The position numbers and the translations under genes are program-made. A model generated the notes under the pieces. The model did not search any database, was not told where the DNA came from, and saw only the letters and a program-made list of their open reading frames with translations. DNA of 23,073 nucleotides from an uncultured Bacteroidales bacterium (GTDB taxonomy: Bacteria > Bacteroidota > Bacteroidia > Bacteroidales > F082). The stretch lies in assembly GCA_937896895.1 (NCBI GenBank), contig CALBNV010000035.1:1-23073 (forward strand), in the 5' to 3' direction. Of this stretch, positions 6,829 to 13,891 are shown in pieces. Each line of letters starts with the position of its first letter. Position 1 is the first letter of the stretch.

Positions 6829-7869
6829 ATGATTATCAGTGTGGCAAACCCTATTTACGATTCAGTGTTCAAATACCTTATGGAAGATGAACGCATTGCC
6901 CGTACTCTCATTTCCGCGCTATTGCAGCGTGAAGTGAAATCGGTGGAGGTGAGGAAACACGAATATACCAACGGAAGCCGTGACAAAATCTCCATGTTCA
7001 GGATAGACTTCGGAGCGGAGGTCCGGCAGGATGACGGCAGTTTCAAACTTGTTCTCATCGAGCTTCAGAAGACCTGGCTTGAGACAGAGACACTGCGATT
7101 CCGCCAGTATCTCGGGACGCAATACGCAAACCCAGACAACATATCAAAAGAAGACAACAAAGATGGTTTTGGCATTCCAATGGTGACGGTCTATCTGCTC
7201 GGACATCGTGTGGGTGACATCGAAGAGCCGATACTGTACGTGAAACACAAGTCGTTTGACTATTATGGAAATATCGTGACGAAGGGAATTCCAGATCCTT
7301 TTGTCGAAAGTCTGATACATGACAGCATCATAGTTCAGATACCATTACTTCGCGGACAGAAAAACAATCGGCTTGAGGAAGTGCTTTCGGTCTTCGACCA
7401 GACAAATAAGGATAAGCATAATCGGCAGGTGATTAACATTGACGAAAGTGGTTTTTTGGGTGATGATGATATGGAACGTATTTTGCACAGACTGTTGTCT
7501 GCTGCCTCTGATTCAAAAGTCCGGCAGGACATGAATGTCGAGGAGGAATATTTTCAGGCTATCGAGAATCGCGATACTGCAATCATGGCAAGAGACGAAA
7601 AAATCAAGGAACTTGATCTGCGGGTTAGCGAAAAGGAGGCACAGTTGAATGAGAAAGACGCGCAGATAAATGAGAAAGACGCGCAGATAAATGAGAAAGA
7701 CGCGCAGATAAATGAGAAAAACGCGCAGATAAATGAGAAAAACGCGCAGATAAATGAGAAAAACCAGGCTCTTTTGGCTTCTGCAAAGGCATTGAAAAAA
7801 GCAGGGCTGTCTGTTGAAGACATCGCAAAAATGACCACACTTTCAACTGATATTGTTCGTACTTTATAA
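6829..7869 (+). CDS. Rpn-family PD-(D/E)XK nuclease / transposase-like protein
   Basis: A 346-residue protein of the Rpn (recombination-promoting nuclease, PD-(D/E)XK 'transposase') family common in Bacteroidota. The N-terminus NPIYDSVFKYLMEDE is the usual family opening. The nuclease core shows Asp60 in RIDFGAEV and the Glu78-x-Gln80 pair in VLIELQK, matching the D...ExK/Q arrangement. Residues 268-313 form a heptad-repeat coiled coil (EKDAQIN units) encoded by near-identical 21-bp DNA repeats. The C-terminus (KKAGLSVEDIAKMTTLSTDIV) is the short helix-turn-helix-like tail seen on many relatives. There are no terminal inverted repeats or other transposition genes, so it need not be mobile. 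Its real role (DNA turnover, phage defence or recombination) cannot be told from sequence. It is monocistronic. Confidence 0.85.
   Translation: MIISVANPIYDSVFKYLMEDERIARTLISALLQREVKSVEVRKHEYTNGSRDKISMFRIDFGAEVRQDDGSFKLVLIELQKTWLETETLRFRQYLGTQYANPDNISKEDNKDGFGIPMVTVYLLGHRVGDIEEPILYVKHKSFDYYGNIVTKGIPDPFVESLIHDSIIVQIPLLRGQKNNRLEEVLSVFDQTNKDKHNRQVINIDESGFLGDDDMERILHRLLSAASDSKVRQDMNVEEEYFQAIENRDTAIMARDEKIKELDLRVSEKEAQLNEKDAQINEKDAQINEKDAQINEKNAQINEKNAQINEKNQALLASAKALKKAGLSVEDIAKMTTLSTDIVRTL
7651..7764 (+). repeat. 21-bp in-frame tandem repeat in the Rpn gene
   Basis: Five full 21-bp units start at 7651, 7672, 7693, 7714 and 7735, followed by a partial unit at 7756. The first three encode EKDAQIN and are identical in DNA; the next two carry GAC to AAC (EKNAQIN). 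A degenerate unit EKEAQLN precedes them. Because 21 is a multiple of three, copy-number change would lengthen or shorten the coiled coil by whole heptads without a frameshift. Confidence 0.95.
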
Positions 7870-7897
7870 GATAACCTTCGTTCACGTTCTCAATATA

Positions 7898-7914
7898 GAG
7901 CCGCCACGCGGTTC
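7898..7914 (+). terminator. Probable terminator of the Rpn-family gene
   Basis: GAGCCGC (7898-7904) pairs with GCGGTTC (7908-7914), with one G-U pair, across a three-base loop, about 30 bases after the stop codon. It is followed by a pyrimidine-rich, T-rich stretch. Confidence 0.55.
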
Positions 7915-7941
7915 ATTCCTCTTTACTCTTTTAACTCTTAA

Positions 7942-7991
7942 CTACATCAGTTTCTTATACCTGAACCTCTTCGGCTACTGGTTGCCGGGAC
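7942..7991 (-). pseudogene. Orphan remnant of the 3' end of ettA
   Basis: On the minus strand this stretch reads GNQ-stop-PKRFRYKKLM-stop. The intact ettA at 12031 ends GNQQPKRFRYKKLM. At the DNA level 7943-7991 and 12032-12080 agree at 45 of 49 positions, including 29 identical bases in a row. Two of the four differences are silent third-position changes, one turns a Gln codon into TAG, and one changes Leu to Pro. Homology stops beyond 7991. A purine-rich trailer follows the orphan stop codon on its own strand, as it does for several real genes here. It is a displaced or duplicated gene end, not an expressed gene. A remnant of a second ABC-F gene is the alternative. Confidence 0.8.
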
Positions 7992-8058
7992 AAATGAAGG
8001 TGAATATGAAATTTTTCCCAAAGACAATCAAAACTGCCGCGTCTCTCGGAAAAAATAT

Positions 8059-8066
8059 TATCTTTG
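8059..8066 (+). promoter_or_regulatory. Promoter -7 element of the hpd operon
   Basis: TATCTTTG followed by CA is a good match to the Bacteroidota -7 element. It lies 30 bases before the hpdB ATG at 8097. It excludes a longer reading that would start at 8064 inside the element. No convincing -33 box is seen. Confidence 0.6.
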
Positions 8067-8096
8067 CAAATTCAATTTTACGAAACATTTATCATA

Positions 8097-10781
8097 ATGA
8101 CTAACGAAGACAAACTCAAGGAGTTACTGAAAAGCCGCGGCATCGACGCATCGGGCATGACCGATGAGGCCGCCACACCCAAGCAGGCGGAAGGCTGCGG
8201 CAAGCTGATTGACATATATTACACGCTGAAGAACACCGTTGACATGGAGTTCCCGTACTGGTACAACCGTGTGTGGCAGGAGAACAGCAGCGACGTCATC
8301 ATGGTACGCCGCGCCAAGGCGCTCGCGGCGGCGTTCGCGCATCTGACGCCTACGATACAGCCGTACGAGCGGCTGGTGATGAACAAGACAAGGCACGTCC
8401 GCGGCGCGTTCCCGTTCCCGTGGGTCACGGCAAGCTTCTTCAATGCCCAGGCCGAGGCCCTCATGAAAGAAGCCGACGCCCCGTCGGAGAGCGAGGCCGA
8501 CTCCGTGTCGATCATCGGCGCGGGCGGCGGCAACGTGACGAAGAGCTACGGCAACATCATCTCAATAGCCAAGAAGTTCGGGATGCGCAAGGAGGAGATC
8601 CCCGTCCTGGTGAAGACGTGCAGCTACTGGGACGGCAACTCCGTCGAGGAGATGAGCAACCACTACGCCAAATACACCCCGCAGTTCGACATCGAGCAGG
8701 CCATCATGGACTCGGTGCTCTGCATGTTCGACTCATACTGCATCCCGCAAGGCCGCGAGGTGATCAACTACTACCTGCCTTTGCAATACGGCTGGGACGG
8801 CATCATCGAGCTGTGCGACAGACGCATCGCCGAGACGATGGGAGAGTCGGACGGCGACGGCCTCATGGGGATGGAACGCGGATATTACTACGTCGCCATG
8901 AAACACCTGGCCCAGGGTCTTAGCAGATGGTGCCAGAACTACGCCGACAGGGCATATTACCTCGCATCGGTGGAGACCGACGCCGCCCTGAAGAAGAACT
9001 ACGAAGAGATCGGCGGCGTGATGGCGCACATCGCGCACAAGGCCCCCTCGACATTCCGTCAGGCATTGCAGCTCACACTCGCCTGCCATTACGCGGAGGT
9101 CAACGAAGACCCGCAGTCGGGGCAGTCGATCGGACGTCTCGGGCAGGTGCTTCAGCCGTTCTACGAGAAAGACATCGACGACGGCGTGACGACGGAGGAA
9201 GAGGTGATCGAGCTTTTGGAGTTTTACCGCATCAAGATAACATGTATCGAGTGCTTCGCGTCGGCGGGCGTGACGGGCGGCGTCCTGTCAGGAAACACAT
9301 TCAACAACCTGTCGTTGGGCGGCTTGAACCGCGACGGACTCAGCGCCGTGACGCCGTTGGAATACCACATCATCGAGGCCGGAATGCGCTGCCACACCAC
9401 ACAGCCTACATTGTCGATACTGTACGATGAGAAACTGCCGGAGTCGTTCCTGCTCAAGGCGGCTGCGTGCACGAAGCAGGGCATGGGCTATCCGGCGTGG
9501 ATGAACAACCAGGACGGCATGAACTTCATGCTGATGAACTACGGCCCGGAGGGCATGAACATAGAAGACGCACGCGCGTGGTGCCTCGGCGGATGCCTTG
9601 AGTCGTCGCCGGGCTGCTTCCTGCCGCTCAGATACAACGGCAAGGTCACGTGGATACCGGGCGGGGCGGGCCCGACAGCAGGCTCCGGCGTGCATTTCGT
9701 GGGGCTGCCCAAGATGCTCGAGCTCGTGATGACCAACGGCTACGACCGCCGCATCAACAAACAGGTGCTGCCGCCACACAACCGCAAGCTCGACAGCATG
9801 GATGCCATCAAGGAGGAATGGGTAAAATACATGAACCTCACCATCGACGTGCTCAACAAGGTCAACAACCTGCAGATGGACATCTGGCGCAAATACTGCC
9901 CGCCGGTGGTGTCGTCGCTGTTGAAGCCCGACTGCTTCGCCAAAGGCCGCGGCCTCGGCATGATGGGCGGACGCTACAACGCCACCATCAACTTCGAGTC
10001 GTGCGGCACCGTGACTTTCGTCAACTCCATGGCTTCATTATATAAGAATGTGTTCAAAGACAAGAAATACACCCTCGATGAGATGCTCGACGCGATGATG
10101 CACAACTTCGGGTTCAAGACATCCTACGAGACCGGCGTGTTCTCTCCCGACTTCCGCGAGGCCACCGACGAGGCGCCGAAATACGCGCAGATCTTCGCCG
10201 ACTGCGTGAACGCCCCGAAGTTCGGCAACGCCGACTGGGAGGCCGACCAGTTCCTGAAATGGTACGAAGACGTGATGTTCGGCTTGACGAGACAATACAA
10301 GTCATACTACGGCAAGCCGCTGTACATGTGCCAGATCTCCGTCTCCACTCACGGCCCGCAAGGCTTCATCACACTCGCCGACCCAGCAGGGCGTCTGGCA
10401 GGCACGACCTACTCCGACGGCTCCGTGTCGGCGGCGGCGGGCACCGACAAGAACGGCATCTACGCCATCTTCGAGTCGGCGACGATATACGACCACAGCA
10501 CCCAGCAGAACGCGCAGATGAACCTCAAGCTGCACCCCTCCGCAGTGAAAGGCCCGCAGGGCACCCGCAAGCTCCTCGACCTCGTCCGCGCCTATATGCG
10601 CAAGGGCGGATTCCACGTCCAGTTCAACATCGTCGATTCCAAGACGCTGAAGAAGGCACAGGCCAAACCCGAGAACTACCGCGACCTCATGGTCAGAGTG
10701 GCGGGATTCACTCAATACTGGTGCGAGATCGGCAAGCCCATACAGGACGAGGTGATCTACAGGACTGAATACGATGACTAA
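8097..10781 (+). CDS. hpdB: 4-hydroxyphenylacetate decarboxylase, glycyl radical catalytic subunit
   Basis: An 894-residue glycyl radical enzyme predicted to decarboxylate 4-hydroxyphenylacetate to p-cresol in the anaerobic cytoplasm. The thiyl cysteine is Cys500 in GGCLESS, with Glu502 two residues on; the glycyl radical site is Gly870 in RVAGFTQYW near the C-terminus. Against the Clostridium scatologenes enzyme as I remember it (Cys503, Glu505, His536, Glu637, Gly873, and pocket residues Phe214, Ser344, Phe405), this protein has Cys500, Glu502, His533, Glu634, Gly870, Phe211, Ser341 and Phe402, all shifted by exactly three. Length also agrees (~900). Pyruvate formate-lyase is excluded because it has an adjacent Cys-Cys pair. 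Indoleacetate or phenylacetate decarboxylase is less likely given the small-subunit gene next door. The start at 8097 is set by the promoter. It is the first gene of hpdB-hpdC-hpdA. Confidence 0.93.
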   Translation: MTNEDKLKELLKSRGIDASGMTDEAATPKQAEGCGKLIDIYYTLKNTVDMEFPYWYNRVWQENSSDVIMVRRAKALAAAFAHLTPTIQPYERLVMNKTRHVRGAFPFPWVTASFFNAQAEALMKEADAPSESEADSVSIIGAGGGNVTKSYGNIISIAKKFGMRKEEIPVLVKTCSYWDGNSVEEMSNHYAKYTPQFDIEQAIMDSVLCMFDSYCIPQGREVINYYLPLQYGWDGIIELCDRRIAETMGESDGDGLMGMERGYYYVAMKHLAQGLSRWCQNYADRAYYLASVETDAALKKNYEEIGGVMAHIAHKAPSTFRQALQLTLACHYAEVNEDPQSGQSIGRLGQVLQPFYEKDIDDGVTTEEEVIELLEFYRIKITCIECFASAGVTGGVLSGNTFNNLSLGGLNRDGLSAVTPLEYHIIEAGMRCHTTQPTLSILYDEKLPESFLLKAAACTKQGMGYPAWMNNQDGMNFMLMNYGPEGMNIEDARAWCLGGCLESSPGCFLPLRYNGKVTWIPGGAGPTAGSGVHFVGLPKMLELVMTNGYDRRINKQVLPPHNRKLDSMDAIKEEWVKYMNLTIDVLNKVNNLQMDIWRKYCPPVVSSLLKPDCFAKGRGLGMMGGRYNATINFESCGTVTFVNSMASLYKNVFKDKKYTLDEMLDAMMHNFGFKTSYETGVFSPDFREATDEAPKYAQIFADCVNAPKFGNADWEADQFLKWYEDVMFGLTRQYKSYYGKPLYMCQISVSTHGPQGFITLADPAGRLAGTTYSDGSVSAAAGTDKNGIYAIFESATIYDHSTQQNAQMNLKLHPSAVKGPQGTRKLLDLVRAYMRKGGFHVQFNIVDSKTLKKAQAKPENYRDLMVRVAGFTQYWCEIGKPIQDEVIYRTEYDD

Positions 10782-10814
10782 ACATTTAACCATCAAGAAT
10801 TAAAACTTATCAAG

Positions 10815-11075
10815 ATGAAACATATAGACTGCAAGAATTATATATATCTGGACTGCGAGAAAGGCATGTGTGCCCTGTCGAAGATGATGCTTCCGATTGA
10901 CGGCAAAGGCAGCGAGGCCTGTCCGAGGTTCGTCATGGCCGAGAAATGCGGCTGCTGCGCCAACTTCGACGGCTGCGACGAGCACGGCATCGGCACGTGC
11001 GCGGGTTTCGAGAAGAAAAACTGGACCTACGCATCGTGCGGCGCCGCCGGATGTGAGCATTTCAAAATGAGATAG
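10815..11075 (+). CDS. hpdC: 4-hydroxyphenylacetate decarboxylase, small Fe-S subunit
   Basis: An 86-residue cysteine-rich protein, the small subunit that defines this glycyl radical subclass. In characterised enzymes it binds two [4Fe-4S] clusters and assembles with HpdB into a hetero-octamer. The N-terminal cluster ligands, as I recall them (His3, Cys6, Cys19, Cys36), are present at identical positions. The second set appears as Cys45, Cys48, Cys62 and Cys80, two residues later than in the clostridial protein. Four more cysteines (14, 47, 54, 75) are present. It lies 33 bases after hpdB and six before hpdA, and is clearly in one operon. The subunit is thought to help regulate oligomerisation or protect and switch the glycyl radical. 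Recognised with high confidence from ligand spacing and context. Confidence 0.93.
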   Translation: MKHIDCKNYIYLDCEKGMCALSKMMLPIDGKGSEACPRFVMAEKCGCCANFDGCDEHGIGTCAGFEKKNWTYASCGAAGCEHFKMR

Positions 11076-11081
11076 GCTTCC

Positions 11082-12020
11082 ATGGACGCACCGCAAGCTG
11101 TCATCTTCGACATACAGCCGTTCTCCGTCCACGACGGCCCGGGCTGCCGCACGACGATATTCATGTCGGGTTGCCCGCTGCAATGCCGCTGGTGCTCAAA
11201 CCCCGAGAACCACGCCGGCAGGCCGCAGTTGATATTCGCGAGCAAGGTATGCAAATGGGCTTCGGGCTGCCGCGCCTGCATCGGCACATGCCCGAAAGGG
11301 GCGCTGACAGCCACCGATGACGGGATCCGACTCGACCGCGCCGTCTGCCGCGAATGCACCACCTTCGAGTGCGTGCGTCCGTGCGCGTCAAACGCCCTGC
11401 GCGTCTGCGGGAAGCATTATTCGGTCAACGACGTGATGGACGTGCTGCACCGCGACTCCAACAACTGGGGCGGCGACGGCGGCGTCACCTTCAGCGGCGG
11501 CGACCCCCTGCTCCATTATAACTTCATGAAAGCCGTGCTCGAAGAATGCCGGAAAGACGGCATCCACACCGCAGTGGAGACATCAGCCTGTATCCCGACA
11601 GAGAAATTCATCGACCTGATGCAACTCGTCGATTTCGCATTCATCGATGTCAAGAACATGGACGACGACAGGCATATTGCAGGAACCGGAGTTCCCAACA
11701 ACCTGATTCTTAAAAACATAAGCACTCTGGTCGCATCGGGATGGAACGGCAGGCTTGTACTCCGCTATCCTGTGATAGCCGACTACAACGACTCCGACGA
11801 AAATGCCGTCAAAGTCATAGAGTTCATGAAAGACAACGGTTTGTTTGAGATCAACCTCTTGAAATTCCACAGATTAGGCCAAACCAAGTGGGAACAACTC
11901 GGTCTGGCCTACCCTTATTCCACAGGCGGCGACGTCAGCAACGAGCTGATGGAGCACCTGCAGTCACTCTATCTGGAGCATGACATCATCTGTTACATAG
12001 GTGACAAGACTCCTTTTTAA
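11082..12020 (+). CDS. hpdA: 4-hydroxyphenylacetate decarboxylase activating enzyme (radical SAM)
   Basis: A 312-residue glycyl-radical-enzyme activase that uses S-adenosylmethionine and a reduced [4Fe-4S] cluster to abstract hydrogen from the glycine of HpdB. The radical-SAM motif CPLQCRWC provides Cys31, Cys35 and Cys38. A ferredoxin-like insert follows with two four-cysteine sets: Cys57, 63, 66, 70 and Cys89, 92, 97, 101. That places it with activases of the eliminase/decarboxylase type rather than the shorter PflA of pyruvate formate-lyase. VTFSGGDPLL (about 137-146) is the SAM-contacting GGE-like motif, with Asp in place of Glu. The opening FDIQPFSVHDGPGCRT is also characteristic. It is the last gene of the operon. 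Its stop codon is ten bases from the stop of the convergent ettA gene. Confidence 0.93.
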   Translation: MDAPQAVIFDIQPFSVHDGPGCRTTIFMSGCPLQCRWCSNPENHAGRPQLIFASKVCKWASGCRACIGTCPKGALTATDDGIRLDRAVCRECTTFECVRPCASNALRVCGKHYSVNDVMDVLHRDSNNWGGDGGVTFSGGDPLLHYNFMKAVLEECRKDGIHTAVETSACIPTEKFIDLMQLVDFAFIDVKNMDDDRHIAGTGVPNNLILKNISTLVASGWNGRLVLRYPVIADYNDSDENAVKVIEFMKDNGLFEINLLKFHRLGQTKWEQLGLAYPYSTGGDVSNELMEHLQSLYLEHDIICYIGDKTPF

Positions 12021-12033
12021 GACGGTCGTCTTA
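12018..12033. terminator. Palindrome formed by two convergent stop codons
   Basis: TAAGAC (12018-12023) and GTCTTA (12028-12033) form a perfect 6-bp stem around GGTC. The left TAA is the hpdA stop codon and the right TTA is the ettA stop on the minus strand. It may act as a weak bidirectional terminator. The stem is short and no U-tract follows, so the call is tentative. Confidence 0.4.
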
Positions 12034-13704
12034 CATCAGTTTCTTATACCTGAACCTCTTGGGCTGCTGGTTACCGAGACGTTTTATCTTGTTTTCCTCG
12101 TATTCCGAATAGCCTCCCTCGAAGAAATAGACCTGCGAGTCGCCCTCGAAGGCGAGGATGTGGGTGGCTATACGATCCAAGAACCAGCGGTCGTGCGAGA
12201 TGACGACGGCGCAACCGGCGAAGTTCTCGAGGCCTTCCTCCAAGGCGCGCAGGGTGTTGACGTCGATGTCGTTGGTCGGCTCGTCGAGGAGGAGGACGTT
12301 GGCTTCCTGTTTCAGTGTCAGGGCGAGGTGCATGCGGTTGCGTTCGCCGCCGGAAAGCACGCCGGCCTTCTTCTGCTGCTGGTCGCCGCCGAAGTTGAAA
12401 CGCGACACGTAGGCGCGCGACGGCATGGTGCGTTTGCCGAGCTGTATCAGCTCGTTGCCGCCGGAGATGACCTCCCAGACGGTCTTTTCGGGGTCGATGT
12501 CGGCGTGCTGCTGATCGACGTAGCCTATCTTCACGGTGTCGCCGACCTCGAAGGTGCCGGAGTCGGGTTTCTCGAGGCCCATGATCATGCGGAAGAGCGT
12601 GGTCTTGCCCGCGCCGTTAGGTCCGATGACGCCGACTATTCCCGCAGGCGGCAGGCTGAAACTCAGATTTTCGAACAGCACTTTGTCGCCGAACGCCTTT
12701 GTGACGTTCTGCACCTCGATGACCTTGTTGCCGAGGCGGTCGCCGTTGGGGATGTATATCTCGAGTTTTTCTTCTTTCTCTTTCACGTCTTCGTTGAGCA
12801 TCTTTTCGTATGACTCAAGACGCGCCTTGCCTTTGGCGTGACGTGCCTTCGGTGCCATCCTCACCCATTCGAGTTCGCGTTGGAGTGTCTTGCGGCGTTT
12901 GCTCTCTGTCTTCTCTTCCATCGCCATGCGGGCGGTTTTCTGGTCGAGCCACGAGGAATAGTTGCCTTTCCACGGGATGCCTTCGCCGCGGTCGAGTTCG
13001 AGGATCCAGCCGGCGACGTGGTCGAGGAAGTAACGGTCGTGCGTGACGGCGATGACGGTGCCTTTGTACTGCTGAAGATGTTTCTCGAGCCAGTCGATGG
13101 CCTCGGCGTCGAGGTGGTTGGTGGGTTCGTCGAGCAGGAGGATGTCAGGTTCCTGAAGGAGGAGACGCACCAAGGCCACGCGGCGGCGTTCGCCACCGGA
13201 GAGGTTCTTCACCAACGCGTCGCCGTCGGGACAGTTGAGCGCGTCCATGGCGCGCTCGAGCTTGCTGTCGAGGTCCCAACCATCGTGCTGCTCAATCAAC
13301 TCGGTCAGCTCGCCCTGACGTTCAATGAGCTTGTCGTAGTCGGCGTCGGGGTCGGCGAATTTGTTGTTCACCTCTTCGTATTCTTTCAGGAGGTCAACGA
13401 CTTCCTGCACGCCTTCCTCCACGACCTCCTTCACGGTCTTGGTGTCGTCCAACTGCGGCTCCTGGTCGAGCATCCCGATGGAATAACCAGGGGAGAAGAC
13501 GACCTCGCCGTTGTATGCCTTGTCTTTTCCCGCTATGATTTTCAGCAATGTTGACTTGCCCGCTCCGTTCAGGCCTATGATGCCTATCTTCGCGCCATAG
13601 AAGAACGAGAGGTAGATGTCTTTCAATATCTGTCGTGACGGCGGGATGATCTTGCTCACGCCCACCATCGAGAAAATGATTTTCTTGTCGTCTGTCTGTG
13701 CCAT
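12031..13704 (-). CDS. ettA: Energy-dependent translational throttle protein EttA (ABC-F)
   Basis: A 557-residue ABC-F ATPase that binds the ribosomal E site and gates entry into elongation according to energy state. It has two ABC domains and no membrane segments. Domain 1 has Walker A GLNGAGKS at 44-51, signature LSGGERRR at about 168-175, and Walker B LLLDEPTNHLD with the catalytic Glu at 193. The charged P-site-tRNA interaction linker lies at about 240-320. Domain 2 has Walker A GPNGAGKT at 361-368, signature LSGGERNR and Walker B LLLDEPTNDID. The ending PKRFRYKKLM is usual for the family, and length matches the ~555 residues typical of EttA. No clear -7 promoter element is seen upstream. 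Its last 49 bp recur as a decayed orphan copy at 7943-7991, on the other side of the hpd operon. Confidence 0.95.
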   Translation of the reverse strand: MAQTDDKKIIFSMVGVSKIIPPSRQILKDIYLSFFYGAKIGIIGLNGAGKSTLLKIIAGKDKAYNGEVVFSPGYSIGMLDQEPQLDDTKTVKEVVEEGVQEVVDLLKEYEEVNNKFADPDADYDKLIERQGELTELIEQHDGWDLDSKLERAMDALNCPDGDALVKNLSGGERRRVALVRLLLQEPDILLLDEPTNHLDAEAIDWLEKHLQQYKGTVIAVTHDRYFLDHVAGWILELDRGEGIPWKGNYSSWLDQKTARMAMEEKTESKRRKTLQRELEWVRMAPKARHAKGKARLESYEKMLNEDVKEKEEKLEIYIPNGDRLGNKVIEVQNVTKAFGDKVLFENLSFSLPPAGIVGVIGPNGAGKTTLFRMIMGLEKPDSGTFEVGDTVKIGYVDQQHADIDPEKTVWEVISGGNELIQLGKRTMPSRAYVSRFNFGGDQQQKKAGVLSGGERNRMHLALTLKQEANVLLLDEPTNDIDVNTLRALEEGLENFAGCAVVISHDRWFLDRIATHILAFEGDSQVYFFEGGYSEYEENKIKRLGNQQPKRFRYKKLM

Positions 13705-13765
13705 ATATTATTCATTTTGATTATTACGAACTGCGTTCTGTTTGAAATGATGACTAATAAGAAAC

Positions 13766-13891
13766 TTCAAACTTCACTCTTCAAACTCCACCCTTCAAAC
13801 TTCACCCTTCAAACTTCACCCTTCAAACTTCACCCTTCAAACTTCACTCTTCAAACTTCACCCTTCAAACTTCACCCTTCAAACTTCACTC
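13766..13891 (-). repeat. Nine-copy 14-bp tandem repeat after a stop codon
   Basis: Nine head-to-tail 14-bp units fill exactly 126 bases. On the plus strand the unit is TTCAAACTTCACCC or TTCAAACTTCACTC; the second unit has one further change. Read with the upstream glycosyltransferase it is purine-rich (GGGTGAAGTTTGAA) and begins at the last base of that gene's TAG stop. No spacers occur between units, so it is not a CRISPR array. It lies between the glycosyltransferase stop and the ettA start and holds no gene. Confidence 0.95.

Noticed and set aside
6829..7869. Active transposon carrying the Rpn-family 'transposase'
   Set aside because: No terminal inverted repeats or target duplications were seen around the gene, and this family is often non-mobile despite the annotation.
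7853..8104. Short open frame between the Rpn gene and hpdB
   Set aside because: It reads antisense through the ettA remnant and the hpd promoter; it is not a real gene.
8097..10781. Pyruvate formate-lyase (PflB) or generic 'formate C-acetyltransferase' label for the large glycyl radical enzyme
   Set aside because: Pyruvate formate-lyase has an adjacent Cys-Cys pair in its active site. Here a single Cys500 is followed by Leu and Glu502, pocket residues match the hydroxyphenylacetate enzyme, and a dedicated small Fe-S subunit gene follows.
12001..13554. Long open frames on the plus strand opposite ettA
   Set aside because: They are antisense shadows of a clear ABC-F gene in GC-rich DNA; their proteins are low-complexity and match no family.
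13766..13891. Possible CRISPR array
   Set aside because: The 14-bp units are directly abutted with no spacers, and no cas genes are present; it is a simple tandem repeat. The same holds for the 16-bp array at 22971-23073.
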